Below, piece by piece: positions 21,061-40,400 of a stretch of 64,000 bases of DNA (position 1 is its first letter; the number at the start of each line of letters is the position of its first letter). The position numbers were made by a program, and so were the translations under genes. This DNA is from Edaphochlamys debaryana (taxonomy: Eukaryota > Chlorophyta > Chlorophyceae > Chlamydomonadales), in contig JAEHOE010000191.1 in NCBI GenBank assembly GCA_016858145.1, positions 62,001 to 126,000 on the forward strand, written 5' to 3'. The notes under the pieces are model-generated. The model was not told the origin of the DNA, made no database searches, and saw nothing but the letters and a program-made list of their open reading frames with translations.

Positions 21061-22887
21061 GCCGCGAGCGCTGTTGCGAACTACCTCGCAAGAGGCAACC
21101 GGTTGTATACGCTGTGTCCGCCCGACAGCGTTATCCTATTTGGCTGTGAAAAAGTTTGCCTCCTCGATGGCCACATGTCCCAGCGCATGTCTGTCACGAC
21201 CATCCTTTGCGAACCGCGCCGACGACGCAGCATGGCAGGCCCAATGTCAAGACAGCGAAGCGTCCTCACATGACGGCTTAACGTCCAGGAAGTCGCCAGA
21301 ACGTGTTGACGCCGTGTTCGTTGCACGCGGCTGCCAGCCAGTGACAGTGTGTTTCTTTCTCGGGGGGCGAGCCCGCCTCGCTGCGCAGCAGGACGTTGTT
21401 GTTACAAGCAGGGCTTTCTGCTGGGCAGGCAGGGGTTCGGTTCACCTGGTGGATGGGCGCTCAGCTGTACATACACGCTGCGAGGGGGGGTTGTAGGGGC
21501 AGCCGTCTATATACTAGACCGCTGCTCTGTAGAGGATAGTACGTCGGCTGTGGCGTGGGCCGCCGCAGCTTTGTGTGGACGAACCTGGTGCTTCTCATGA
21601 ACTGCAACAAGGATAGATGCATGGCGTGGTGCAGTTCTCGGGGTCATAGGCTCATTACGGTGGGCCATGTTGCGTCATCTTAAATGCGAAGCGGGGAGCA
21701 AGGGGCCCATGGGGATAGCTTGGCTCCCTAGTTGCAGTAGACCTCAGGCTGTGTCTTATGTCGGCTCGGGGCCTAGGTGGCTGGTGGCTGTGGCGGTTGT
21801 GTTGAGGGAGGAAGACCCCAGAAAGGAACCTCTTGGACGGTGGATCAAGGGTGGGGTCTTGGACAGGGCGTTGGAAGGGTTGGCGCCACGTAGGCAGCAC
21901 GAGAGGGTACGGGCTTGGGGCCACTGTTCGGGGCTGCGGTTCCAACTAATCCCTGTCCCGCGGGAGGTAGGGCTCCTTGCGCATTAACGCCGTACACAAG
22001 CAGTACGGCAGGACGAGGCAGGGCGAGCGCTGTCATGCGTGCTAAGTGTGAAGGCGGCGGGGTTGGACGAATTCGGGTGTACGGTATAAGGCGCTGTCTG
22101 TGAGCGGGGCAGTGCATATGCGAATGCACGGGCATGTGTTTGCGTGGGCGACGGTCGGACGTGGTGCCCGGGCGGGGCTGCCCTTGCTGACGGTGTGCCG
22201 GGCCTGAGCGGACTTGGACTGGTTGTGGTCACCGCCAAAGTGCCGATGCGGTGGCTAAGCGACTGAGGTGAGGCGGGCTGAGATTGTGGAGGGTGGGTGG
22301 GAGTGGACGGAGAGCAAGGAGACGGGGCGCAGTCCGCTGCACGTCCGCGCCCTGGTTCCCCGCGTGTCCGCCAACATCAGCCCCTGGCCTCCGTGCCTTC
22401 GTGAGGTGGGGTGCGCCCCGCAGCCTCGCCTCGCCTTTGGTACTAGCCTGCTACGGTAGCAGGATGACAGTTTAGTGCATGCACGGCACCCGCCTGCTGC
22501 GCTCCTTCAGCAATACCTGCCCCAGTCTCTACAGTAGGGTGCCGGCCGGTCCGCACAAGGCCCCTGCAAGCGCCTGCGACAAGGCCCTTGCAAGCAGCCC
22601 TCGCCTGTAAGGCGCATCCAGACCCACAACTGGTTTCCCGCTCGCCTCAGCCAGCCGCCACCGACCACGGCAGCGCGTGCCCTCCGCAACGCCGACCACC
22701 ACCGGGTCCTGGATCTACCCCCATGCTCCAGCCAACCCTTGGCCCCCGCTGTCCCGCCCCCCCCCATGCCCCACCCCCCGGGCATGAGCCACACACCCGC
22801 CCATAAGAGAAGCCCGTGCGTGCCCTCGCCCACTCATTTGATCCCTTTTCCCCAGAACAATATCGCTATCCCACTTGGCCTTCCTCA
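21061..22887. other. Region without a recognisable gene
   Basis: I see no exon-like protein blocks. The right part (about 22450-22887) is C-rich and probably the 3' untranslated region of the glucosidase gene. No minus-strand TGTAA was found close to that gene's stop, so the transcript end is unknown. Confidence 0.5.
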
Positions 22888-30556
<7,669 letters not shown>

Positions 30557-31378
30557 GGCAGCTCACGGCGAGCAGCAATGCGCAGACTCCTAGGGATTCA
30601 CCGACGGACCCCGTTTGCCATCCAGCGAGTGGGTGCCGAGAACACGCTCTGTGGTGTTTTTATGATTGTAAGCGAATGGGATAAGGTGCGGGGGGTGTGA
30701 GGGGACGGGCAGGTGGGGCACTGGACAGCTCAAGATGGGGGGACTGCCCGGATCGCCCGGACCCACACGCTCCTCAGCCCTCCCAGCGACCTCCACAAGA
30801 GTGAGAGCACAGCCAGAGGCCGCAACCCAGATCGCCCGCGACTACCATTCTGCTCCGTATCTTCAGACAACAAAGGTACCTGTGTGTCCAGGTGCCTGGT
30901 GGCCTGACTACATGGAACCAGTACTCGAGGGAACACCAGGCTGCGTAGGCTGCCCACGCGCGGCAGAATGGCTCTGGAGCCTGAACCACACAGATAGGAG
31001 AAAGATCTTCCGCCAATTGGGAGCTGGAGCGCAGCCTCAGGGCACAGGCGCTTAGCGTTGCTGTAGGGTCGGGCAGCACGAAGGCCTTCTTCTTGACGTT
31101 ACAAAAGCCTTGCATCCATGTTGGCCCCGACGTTCCCACCTCCATCCTAGCGCTTTCCGCCTTCACCACATCGAGTCCACAGCGCCAAATCTATGAATGG
31201 ATGATCCCGTCACCTGGCTGGTATTGCAGCACGCAGTTCACGCTGGAGCCTCCTCCACCCATCACTGGCTCGCCCATCTACCTATGCTCATACTTCACGG
31301 AGTTTATGTTGCTATACTATGTCAGGTCAGGGGCGCCTCAGCACTTGAGTTGCCACAGTCAAGTCGGTTTGGGGCGGC
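30557..31378. other. Intergenic region
   Basis: This stretch holds the promoter side of the glucosidase gene and the 3' end of the four-helix membrane protein gene A. I see no gene of its own. Short open frames here have no family features. Confidence 0.55.
31099..31103 (-). terminator. TGTAA polyadenylation signal, membrane protein gene A
   Basis: A minus-strand TGTAA lies 276 bases after the stop of gene A. It is the nearest such signal and at a normal distance for volvocine genes. Confidence 0.5.
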
Positions 31379-32200
31379 TTAGACAGCGGTAGCCTTGCCC
31401 TCGGCGGGCTCGGCTGCGGGGGCGTCCTCGGGGGTCATGCCCAGGGCGAAGAGGAGCATGCAGTCCACGGTGGCGGTCATGATGGAGCCGGCAATCATGG
31501 TGCGGACGCGGTTTTTGATGGAGCCCTGGTCGTCAGACACGTACTGGACGGACAGGAAGGTGTCGGACATGGAGATGTAGAGCAGGGTCACGACGGAGAA
31601 GAGGCCCAGCCAGGACAGGCGGGTCTTAGAGTACATGCCACCGGCAGCGGCGACGCCCAGGCCAACGATCAGGGCGAACTGCAGGGAGACGATGAACCTG
31701 AGGGGGGAAGGCGGATGGGGAGCAGGGGCGAGGTGGGTGAGCAACGTGCGTGGGATGGAGAAAACAGGGGCGAACAGCCAAGCTGGGACGCGGACAGCAC
31801 GGGGCGGGAAAGCTACGGGTACCCGGTACGCGGGGGTTGGGCGACACGGCCCGTGGCACCCCGGCGACCCAGCTCACCAGTAGTAGCGGAACAGCTGCGA
31901 GCAGGGCAGGTTGTAGGAGAAGCCATTGAACTGAACCAGCCAGTCGCCCCACGAGGGCTCGCACTTGTCCTGAATCGACGCGATGCCGGCAAGGCTCACA
32001 GCCCTGTTAGGAGAAACGGGCAGGCAGGAGCGACATCGTGAGGACCTCGTGGTCAATTGAGCAGACGCACAGGTGCAGGCCTCGCCTCGACGAGAAGGCT
32101 CAACGCGGCAGCCAGCGCATGCTAAAGTGACTTGACGCCGCGCTCACCAGGTGCAGAAGCAGAGAGCCGTGAGGCCCAGGACAATCTGGGAGGAGGCCAT
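31379..32200 (-). CDS. Small four-helix membrane protein, copy A
   Basis: I do not recognise the family. Exons 32148-32200, 31878-32003 and 31379-31697 give 165 residues. Four hydrophobic segments are seen, roughly at residues 5-27, 60-82, 87-106 and 126-148. Two cysteines (KCEPSWGDW and LPCSQLF) lie in the first loop. The tail is short, soluble and Ala/Pro/Glu-rich. The protein is almost identical to copy B at 50290-51111. In the exons I compared the only residue changes are Glu/Ala and Thr/Asn in the tail, while exon 2 differs only at silent sites. The four-helix topology recalls tetraspan proteins such as MARVEL types, but no signature was found. About 70 bases upstream of the ATG are also conserved between the copies. 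Confidence 0.85.
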
Positions 32201-34263
32201 TTCTGCGGTTGTGAGGGCCAGGGCAGCCAGTTGTCAGCGGACCTTCCGGAAGGATGACGGTCAACTTAAGGCGACGCTGCCTCCGAGCGCGCGCTACTCG
32301 TCGCAGTCGCTACGTCATGGCTATAGACAACACAGGAGCGACTCGCCGGGCCGCAAAGCCGGCCGCGGTGCGTCGGCTCACCGTTGACTTGTGTTGACCT
32401 TCGCGTGAAGCGCGTGAAGTTGAGGGAGCTGGTGTGTGCTTATAGATATGGGTCGCGAGAGCTTGTTGGATATAACGCGCAGGTGTGCGGGGCCTGCTTT
32501 ATGAAGAGCGCGCCATCGCCGTACGTCGGTCATGCGATTGCGGCGGCAAGCCGGAAATTGGCGCTGCATGACGTTGACGTGCGACGCTGCGCAACGCGAC
32601 GGCGCGCGGACTTGAGCGCGGGCGTTCTTGTGGTGGGTGCTGAAGCTTCGTGCAGCGCCCGACGTGCCGCTAGCGCCAGCGCCAAAGTGCACTGGTCACG
32701 GGGGTCCGCAGCTTCAAAAGCTGAAACGCGTCTATCGCCGAGTTGACAGCTTTGTACACGTTATACATATTGCTTGGTCGCACCCTAAGCGTGTCGGCGC
32801 GCGCCAACTCTTTCGCGACGAGTCGTCAATGTGCCAGCGCAGACCTCGCGGGAAACCACACAGCTTGCGGGGGGGCCTCTGTATCTATCAAATGGGTATG
32901 GTACGGAGGCGCTGGCTCGTCTTCTGGGCCGCGCCACGGTTTGGGGACACAGCCATCCATGGGGAGGGGACATGCGCCACGGTAACTTCGATGCTGTCCT
33001 TGGAGGCAAGGGTGAAAGGGCGACCGGCGCGTAATGGTGCAGGTACAGGGAGAATTCACTGGACTCAAGGCCGTCAGGGTCGGAGGAGGGCAGGCGCTTG
33101 CCGCCAAGCGACGCCTGTTGATGCCATCGGGAGGAGCTGGGCCCCACGTACCATCGCCTCGTGCCGTCCTGTAGTTGCTGCAAGTCGCTTGGATGGCTAG
33201 CCATGGGCTCGAACGGTCATGTGCCCACTGCTCACCACCTGCGCGGTCCTCCGAGGCCCTCCCTAAGTCCTCGGTGGTTACAATGAGGGACCCCAGCGGG
33301 GTGCACGGCAGCTGAAGCACCGTGGCCTGAAACCGTAAGGCCCCGAGCCCACAGGCTGTGCGGCACATGCCGCCAATCCTCCGATTCCTCCCCCCGGTCC
33401 CCGCGTGTCTGTGGCGTGCCGTCACGGCAGGGCGAGATGCATCGCCCCTCCACGGCCTCCAGTCCGCCTTAGCATCCTCCAGCCCGTCCTCCTGACCAGC
33501 GGTCGTAGCACCTAGCACCCACTCCTCAGCTCTCCATCCTGACTGTCCTTGACCCATGCAAAATCCTGCCCTCCCTCAACCTGTAGCGGCTGCTAAGCCC
33601 TCAAAGCTTATGCCCGATTGTGCTTCTCAACGTCATCACGGCTTGCTCACTTGCCTAGGGAGAGGGCATGTCTCTTCCTCGGCCCTACAGTCAGCATAGA
33701 TGCGTGAAACGCCTGTGCCGCCTACCCTCAGCGCAAGGCCTACCGCATGCTCCTGTACGCTCAGCACCAATACACAGTATGGGACTTCACGGCTGATGCC
33801 CTTATCCGAGTAACAACAACAACGCGTCAGCCAACCGCTTGCATGCATGCTAGAGACTTAAACCCATGCCCGCGCCCGCCGCGTGTCTTAATCAATTCAA
33901 GCTGCCTGCCTCACCCCCCTGCACTACGGTATCCTGCCGACCTGCCCATCGCAACATCTCTGCATCATTCCCGTCACCAGCATCCGCTTCGCAGCCGCAC
34001 ACCCTTCCGGCCTGAGCCTAGGCCCTGACACGCATTCTGTCTCCTTTAGCAGCAGCAACTGGCCCAATCGTCGCCGCTGCAGCCGCCTTCATGCCCAGCA
34101 GACACACACAACTCCTCAGCCCCAGCCCCATGTTTCATAGTCAATGACGCTCTCGCTTTACCCCTTCCGCTGCCCCTACCGCTGCAATCGCCCCATCCTC
34201 CACACCGTCCACACCCTTTTGATGCAAACGCCCCCCCCCCCCGGCTCTCACGCTTCCAGGCCC
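32201..34263. other. Intergenic region with a LINE tail
   Basis: It contains the promoter of membrane protein gene A (left), a LINE tail at 33267-33328, and the 3' untranslated side of the BTB gene (right). Open frames on the minus strand at 32826-33557 have no family features. No other gene is seen. Confidence 0.55.
33267..33328 (-). mobile_element. LINE 3' tail fragment
   Basis: On the minus strand this matches the last 61 bases of the LINE at about 6450-6510 with roughly two substitutions and one indel, including TGTAA and the shared end at GAGGAC. Upstream on the minus strand (to about 33370) only loose similarity remains, so the insertion is short and severely 5'-truncated or old. Confidence 0.75.
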
Positions 34264-36454
34264 TCACGCCCTGCGGCGCCGCTTGGGGCTGCGTGCGGCC
34301 AGATCGCCCATAACGGCGGCCATGAGCTTGGGGCTGAGAGCCAGACGCTCCACGGCCTCTGGCGCCTCCGCCGCGACCTGTTCGTGCCGCTCCACGTACC
34401 AGCGCCTGAGCACGCCCTGCACCTCGGCCACCCAGCCGCCCAGCTGCTCCGCCCACAGCATGTACGGCACCACGGTGTGTACGGACAGAGACGCCAGGAT
34501 CGCGGCCACGGCGTCGTCGTACACGTCCCGCAGCACCAGGCGATCTGCGAGCTCCGCCAGGGCCGGGGCCTGGGCCGCCGGGATCTGTACGGCGCCCGTG
34601 TACAGCCAGCGGAGCATGAGCGCAAAGGCATCTGGGTCGGCGTGCGGCAGCTCCAGCTCCGCCGCGGAACCGTCCGCGAAGCCCGGGCCCAGGCGGTTGC
34701 GGAAGTAGGCACTGCGTGCGGCCAGGATGGCGCGGTGCACGGCGAAGCGGCGGCCGCCCACCAGCAGGGTGAGGTCCGCGGTGCCGTCGGGCTGTCGGTC
34801 CAGCAGCGCGCCCAGATCCTCGTGCAGCACGGCGCGGGCCGCAGGCGACGTGCCCGGCGCCTGGCTCCCCAGGCCTGGGAACGTGAGCCCTAGCCCCGCC
34901 ACCAGCAACTCTCCACATTCAGAGTCGCCGCCCAGACCGAAGCACGCCAGGTGACCGTTGGGGAGAATCGCGGCCGCGGACCAGCGGCCCGAGCGCTTGA
35001 GGCCAGTGCTGGAGACGGTGCCATCTGGGTCGACGCGGCGGAGGACATTGGTGCTAACCACCTGCTCATCGTCGTCCTCAGGCTCCAAATCCGGATAGTC
35101 GGCAGCCCAAACGGTCCCGTCCCCGTCCACAACGCAGCCCGTGAGGCGCGTGAAGCGGGCCTCGGGCCCGCGGCCGTCCACGTCCCCCTCCTCGCCCTGC
35201 CGCCCTGCCAGCAGCTCGGCGGCCCAGACCATGCCGCGGCCCCTGCGGCGCGCCGCCTCGGCCCCGGCCCCAGCCCCCGCCCCAGCCCCGGGACCATCGT
35301 CGCCCAGCCCCGCGGCTCGTACCCACTCGTCCTCCCAGTCCTCCTCCCAGTTGCCCTCGCCTAAGGCCGGTGGCAGCGGCAGGCGGTACAGGGCGGTACT
35401 CGTGGCGATTACTAAGGAGCTCTGGCCCTTGGATCCGTCGTACGACAGGCCCTGGATCGCGCCGGCCGCCTGGAACGGCAGCCTCATGATCCAGGGCAGG
35501 GTCACACGCTCCGGCTCAAAGCCCTCCTCCTCCGAGTCCTCTCTGGCCCCCGTCCCCACCTCCACCTGCTCGACCGTGCCTGCGCTGACGGCTGCGCCGG
35601 GGCCTGCGCTGATGTGGGTCGGGCGGCTGCTGCTGGCGGTGTCTGTCTGCTCTGACGCACGCAAGCAGGGCGGCAGTCTGATCCACGTGATGCGATTGCC
35701 GTCATCTCCCGTAGCGCAGAACAGGTTGCCCTTCCCGTCCGAGACCAGGTGCCTGGGCCCGATGAGGCGTGCCTCCGTGCCCCATCCGGGCACAGGCCGG
35801 TCCAGGTCGACACCCTCCATGAGGCTGTCCCCAGCCACGGGGAAGAGGGTGTTGCCAACCAGGCGCAGGATGCCGTGGTCCCGGCAGAGGAAGACGGACT
35901 GGCTGTAGGGGTCCCACACCTGCAGCGTTGGAGGCAGCATGCATCGACGCCCCAACGACCCTGGCTGACTCGAGCCCTGCCCGGCCTGCGCCCGGCCTTG
36001 ACTGTCCAGGACGGCATGCATCAACGGCCACGCCGACCGACTGCTAGCGTGCGGGCAACCTGTCCGACTCGACTCCGCCCTGCCGTTTGGCCGCAAAAAC
36101 TCTCCTGCCCCGAACGCTCTCGCACCCTCCCTGCACCCCCACCGCCCCCGCCTGGCCGCCCATCGCCCCCGCCCACACACGCGCCGCGCCCAAATTCCAC
36201 GCATTAGCAGCACCCACCGGGCTGCTGTGGTCGCCGTGCGGCTGGTAGGCGAGCACTCGCCATGGGAGGACCTGCTCTTTGATTATCAGAGGCGCGTCGA
36301 GCTCGAGCCCTGCCTGACCACTGGCACCTTTGAGAGCGAGGAAGCATCCACGGTCTGTGAGGACTAGCGTCTGGGGCGCGCCGTTGTCGCCATTCCGGGT
36401 GACGACTCCAGTCGGTCGCCCTCTGTACACCTCAATCTCGCCCGTGAGAATCAT
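34264..36454 (-). CDS. BTB/POZ domain protein with propeller-like N terminus
   Basis: Exons 36218-36454 and 34264-35919 give 630 residues. The start is the first in-frame ATG. The BTB domain, a protein interaction fold often used by cullin-3 ubiquitin ligase adaptors, spans about residues 456-560 (DLTLLVGGRRFAVHRAILAA, ARSAYFRNRL, LMLRWLYTGAV) and is followed by a helical BACK-like stretch. The N-terminal half has repeated short strand patterns with Gly and Asp (VSDGKGNLFCATGDDGNRI; GCVDGDGTVWAADYP-like), which suggests an NHL-type or beta-propeller region, but this is inferred. The C terminus ends in KRRRR, which could be a nuclear signal. The middle has Gly/Ala/Arg low complexity. Large sets of such BTB proteins are known in Chlamydomonas and Volvox. 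The partner is unknown. Confidence 0.85.
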
Positions 36455-37461
36455 CGTGTCTTAGGATAGCGCGTCTGGTGCTGGAAGCGACTCTACCTTC
36501 TTATCATCTCCCCTGATCCCTCGCACAAACAACGAGCTCGTCTGCAGCAAGGCGCTCCTATGAATCGTGTAAAAATGTGGCGCGCTGAAGATTAGTGCTG
36601 ATCGGGGTATCCGGGTTCAGGTGTTGCCCCAACCCTAACCAATGTTGGCGTTACACGGCCCGTCGATGCCTACCCTTGCCTACCTTTGCCGTAAGGTAAG
36701 CTGGGCTACGGTGTTGCTGTCCGACCGGGCTAGGGGCGTGCTTTCGGGCTCTGTTGCGCGCTGGCACCCTAACACAAACTCCCTCCCTCCCTTTTCCATA
36801 ACTTCGCACACGCGAGATCCGTGCCCCTTTGCCCTCGCGGGCCCTCCCTCTCCACAGGCGCCGGCGACCACTCGGTAAGCTCCCCACAGGTCTGCGTAGT
36901 CTGCGTAACACGCCCTACGCCACAACCAAGCGCTTCGCTTCGTTGATGTCTTCTAACCCCTGATGCCTACCCTTGGGATTTGCCACAACGCGCTGGCCCC
37001 CAAATGGGACCCTTCAGCCAGCCCCGGAACCCTTCGCCAGAAGGACTGCCTCACTAGCCTGCAACAACGCGCTACACCGCTGCCGCCTGCCTGGGGTGCC
37101 GGCACCTGCCTGCCCGCACTCTATTACGCGCTTCAAATCCCTGCTCTCAGCACCGTGTCATCCAGCTGCCATCACTGGCTCGCAAGTCCGATGTCCGAAG
37201 GTCAGTATCCCACCCCACCCCAACCCCCCGAACGTGGGCCGGGCCGTGCTCTCCTTGCACCCCTGCTGGTGCTTTGGCCGCACCCATCCCCGTTAGACCC
37301 GCCTGCGCCCGCCTCCGAAACCGTGCGGCTCATGCGTGGGGGCTTGGCCTAGCCCACACCACCCGACGCCTTCCCCACCCCGGAGTCCCTTCCCTCTCGC
37401 CCAAGCCCCGAGTCCTGCCCCAGCTCGCGTCCTCGCCGCCCCTCCCCGTCACCCTCATGCG
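36455..37461. other. Intergenic region
   Basis: The left part is the promoter side of the BTB gene. A minus-strand TGTAA at 36651-36655 lies 807 bases past the protease stop and could end that transcript. The phrase gatgcctaccctt occurs twice (near 36665 and 36962). No gene is recognised. Confidence 0.5.
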
Positions 37462-40400
37462 CTACCGGCGAGAACCCCGCGCCCCGCCTTTCCCCCCCGC
37501 CTTGCCGCCCTCCGCCTCGCCCGCCTCCTTCTTCTCCGCCCCCGCCCCCGCCCCCGCCTTGCTGGCCTCCGCCTCCTCCTCCCGCTCCCGCTTGCTCCCC
37601 TTGCTTGCCCCCTTGCCCTCCTCCTTGTCAGCCCCCTGCTCCCCGCTCCCTCCATTGGCCGCAGCCTCCTCGGCCGCTTCCCCGGGCTTGCATACGTCGG
37701 GGGAGCGGTCCTGCGGGGCACAGCATGCGCCACGTGGCGCGAGTCTCAGCACGCAGCACGGGATAGGGCAGATCGCTATGGGCCGGGCAAAACGCATCAG
37801 GCGGCCAAGAGTCAGGCCGTCGCCGCTGCGTTCGCTGTGCCGCTGCAGTCGTCATCCCTCAGCGATCCACTCTACAAAAAGCGGCATACGCCCGTACAAG
37901 CGTTCGCCCCTTTCTCCTGAGTGTACATCTGTGACCGATGCGCCCCACGCCCCACGCTCCCCCCCGACGCACGCCCACCTGCGCAATGCAGTGCGTTGCC
38001 AGGATCTCAGGGGTGGACTCTTTGGCCTTGGCGGTCTCCAGCACCACCTGGGGGAGGGAGGGGCGAGGTCGGGTCGGGGCGAGCTGAAGGCAAACACGTA
38101 TGAAGGCAAACACGCAAGGAGCCTCGGAGCGGCAGCCCTTGACACCCGATGGAGGAACCCCACGGCCGCACCACACCCGGCGCCTGCTCCTCCCACCGCC
38201 CCCGCTTCCCCCCCACCACGGCCTTTTTAGCTCCCAAGCCCTTCCCCCACGCCCCACCCGCTGGTTGTACTCGAGCTCGAAGGACAGGAAGTGCTCCCCG
38301 CATGCGTCCACGCGGGCCACCAGGTCGGCCAGGTTGGCGATGGGCTGGCCGTTGAGGGACACCACCTGGGGTTGGGAGGGGTGGTGGTGTGGGGTGGGGT
38401 GGTGGTGTGGTGTGGTGGTGGGGGTGGGGGTGTGTGTGGGGTCTAAGGGCGCGGGGGCGGCGCGTGCAGCCAGTCGGGCAGGGCAGCCGCGACAAGGGCA
38501 ATGGGCAAGGTGGGCCGGTGCGCGGCACAGCCCTGGCCCCTGCAGGCCCCTCCCACACCCTACCACATGCCCCCACCACCCCAGAAGCCGTATCCCACCT
38601 GCGTGTTGCTGATCTCCTCGTACCCCAGGTTCACGTCCGAGGCCAGCACCTGGCTCAGAACCACCACCTGCTCCCGCTCCGTGGCGGCGTGGCCGTGCAT
38701 GTACCTGGGGGGTAGGAGGGGGAGGGGGGCGGGGCAGGGCAAGGAGCGAGGCGCAGGCGGGGGAGGGCGTGCGTGGGTGGGAGTGGGGGGGTTGGGGTTG
38801 GGGTTGGGGGGAGGTGTGGGGGAGGAGGTGGGGGCGCAGGGCTGGGCGTAAGGCGGGCGGGGGACGCGAGCCGTAAGGGCGCAGTCATGAGGCGGACACC
38901 ATGCGAGCATCACGGGCCAGTGCATGCAGCCGTGCTCCGCCCCCTGTTCCCGCTCACTTGTCGAGCAGCTTGACCGGCGCGTCGAAGTCGTACTCCTTGC
39001 CGTACTCGGACCGCAGGTACGGCACCGTCACGGCCGTGAACACCAGGCCCGCCACAATGAAGTAGCTGGGGGGGAGGAGGGGGGGGAAGTGGTTGGAGTT
39101 CAGCTGAGTGAGTGCTTAGAGGGATTGTCATGTCTATGTCAGTCTGTCAGCTGACAGCAATAGCTCCCCCTCCTCCTCCCCCGCTTCCCCTGCTCGCTCG
39201 CACCCATCTCCCCCATCGTTCCCACCACCCCCACCCCACCTGGGCGGCAGGCCCTTGGTGTGAAAGGGCACCAGCCGCACGGGCGCCCGCAGCTGCACAC
39301 GCACGGTGCGCTGCACGCCCTCGGTGAGCACCTGGGTGGAGCGGGTGGGCGACAGGGTTCACACAGTCGTCATGTCCCTTTCTCCTCCCTGCTCGCGCTC
39401 GTTACGTCCCCTGTACCTCTCCCCTTCCCCGCTTGCCCTGCCCCCCTCTCCCCTGTCCGCTGTCCCATTCCCTGCCCCCCTCTCGCTCCTTCATCCCCCC
39501 CCCCTCACCACCAGCTCAGCCTCGTCCCCCGTGTACTTGTTTGACACCAGGTAGCTGGGGGGTGGGTGGGGCGGGTTGGATGCGAATGTTTGGGGGGCAA
39601 GTCGGAAGCAGGGGCACCAGATTGGGTCGAAGGGCTGGGGCAACTATCCGAGCCAAGACGAGGGGTTCCCCACGGTTCCTGATGTCCATGACCTCTCGGC
39701 GTTAAGGAGGGGCACTAGGTTGGGTCAAGGGGCTGGGGCAATCAAACCACCCGGGCAACGTAAGAAAGTGCCCCGCCCCTGCCTGGGCCTCCCGTTCCGC
39801 CCCCCTCCCTTCCCCTTCCCCTCCACCCCCCCACCTGAAGGAGATCCGCTCCCCGCTGCGGAAGGGCACGGTGCCGTCATTGGCGATGGGGGTGCCGTCG
39901 AACGACACCTGCGGGAAGTTAGGGGGGCGGCGGAGGATGGGGGAGTGACAGGTGGGCCCATGGGGACGGGGCTGGGGTTTGAATCGCCCCTTTCCTCCTG
40001 ACGAAGCATCCCCAGTCCGATCTGCCTCCCGCTCCTTGCTTGCCCCCCCCTCCTTCCCCTCTCCCCCCCCGCCCACCAGCACGTCATTCTGCTTCAGCAC
40101 CCCCGCCACCGCCGATGTGGGCTCCACACGGCGGATGAGCACGCCCTTCTCGTCAGCCTGGGGGTGGGGCATGGGGGTGCACGTGAGTACGTGCGGAGGG
40201 AGGGACGGGGAGAGCCAGGTCGCATCACCGGGTGCGGTCACGTGAAGACGCGTCCCGGCCCTGACTTAGATGGCGCCCTCGTGTCCGCCCCCCAATCCCC
40301 AGCCCCCCCCCCCACCTTCATCTTGAGGGCCTCCCGCAGGTAGGGGCTCTCCAGCTTCTGCCACTCCACTGCAGGGGGGGGTCCGAAGGGCAGGAGGGTT

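Noticed and set aside
32148..32200. Apparent frameshift in exon 1 of membrane protein copy A
   Set aside because: Recounting the bases showed that both copies have the same 53-base exon, so copy A is intact.
34046..34918. 290-codon Gly/Arg-rich frame opposite or beside the BTB exon
   Set aside because: It is an alternative frame of the BTB coding exon with low-complexity composition and no family match.
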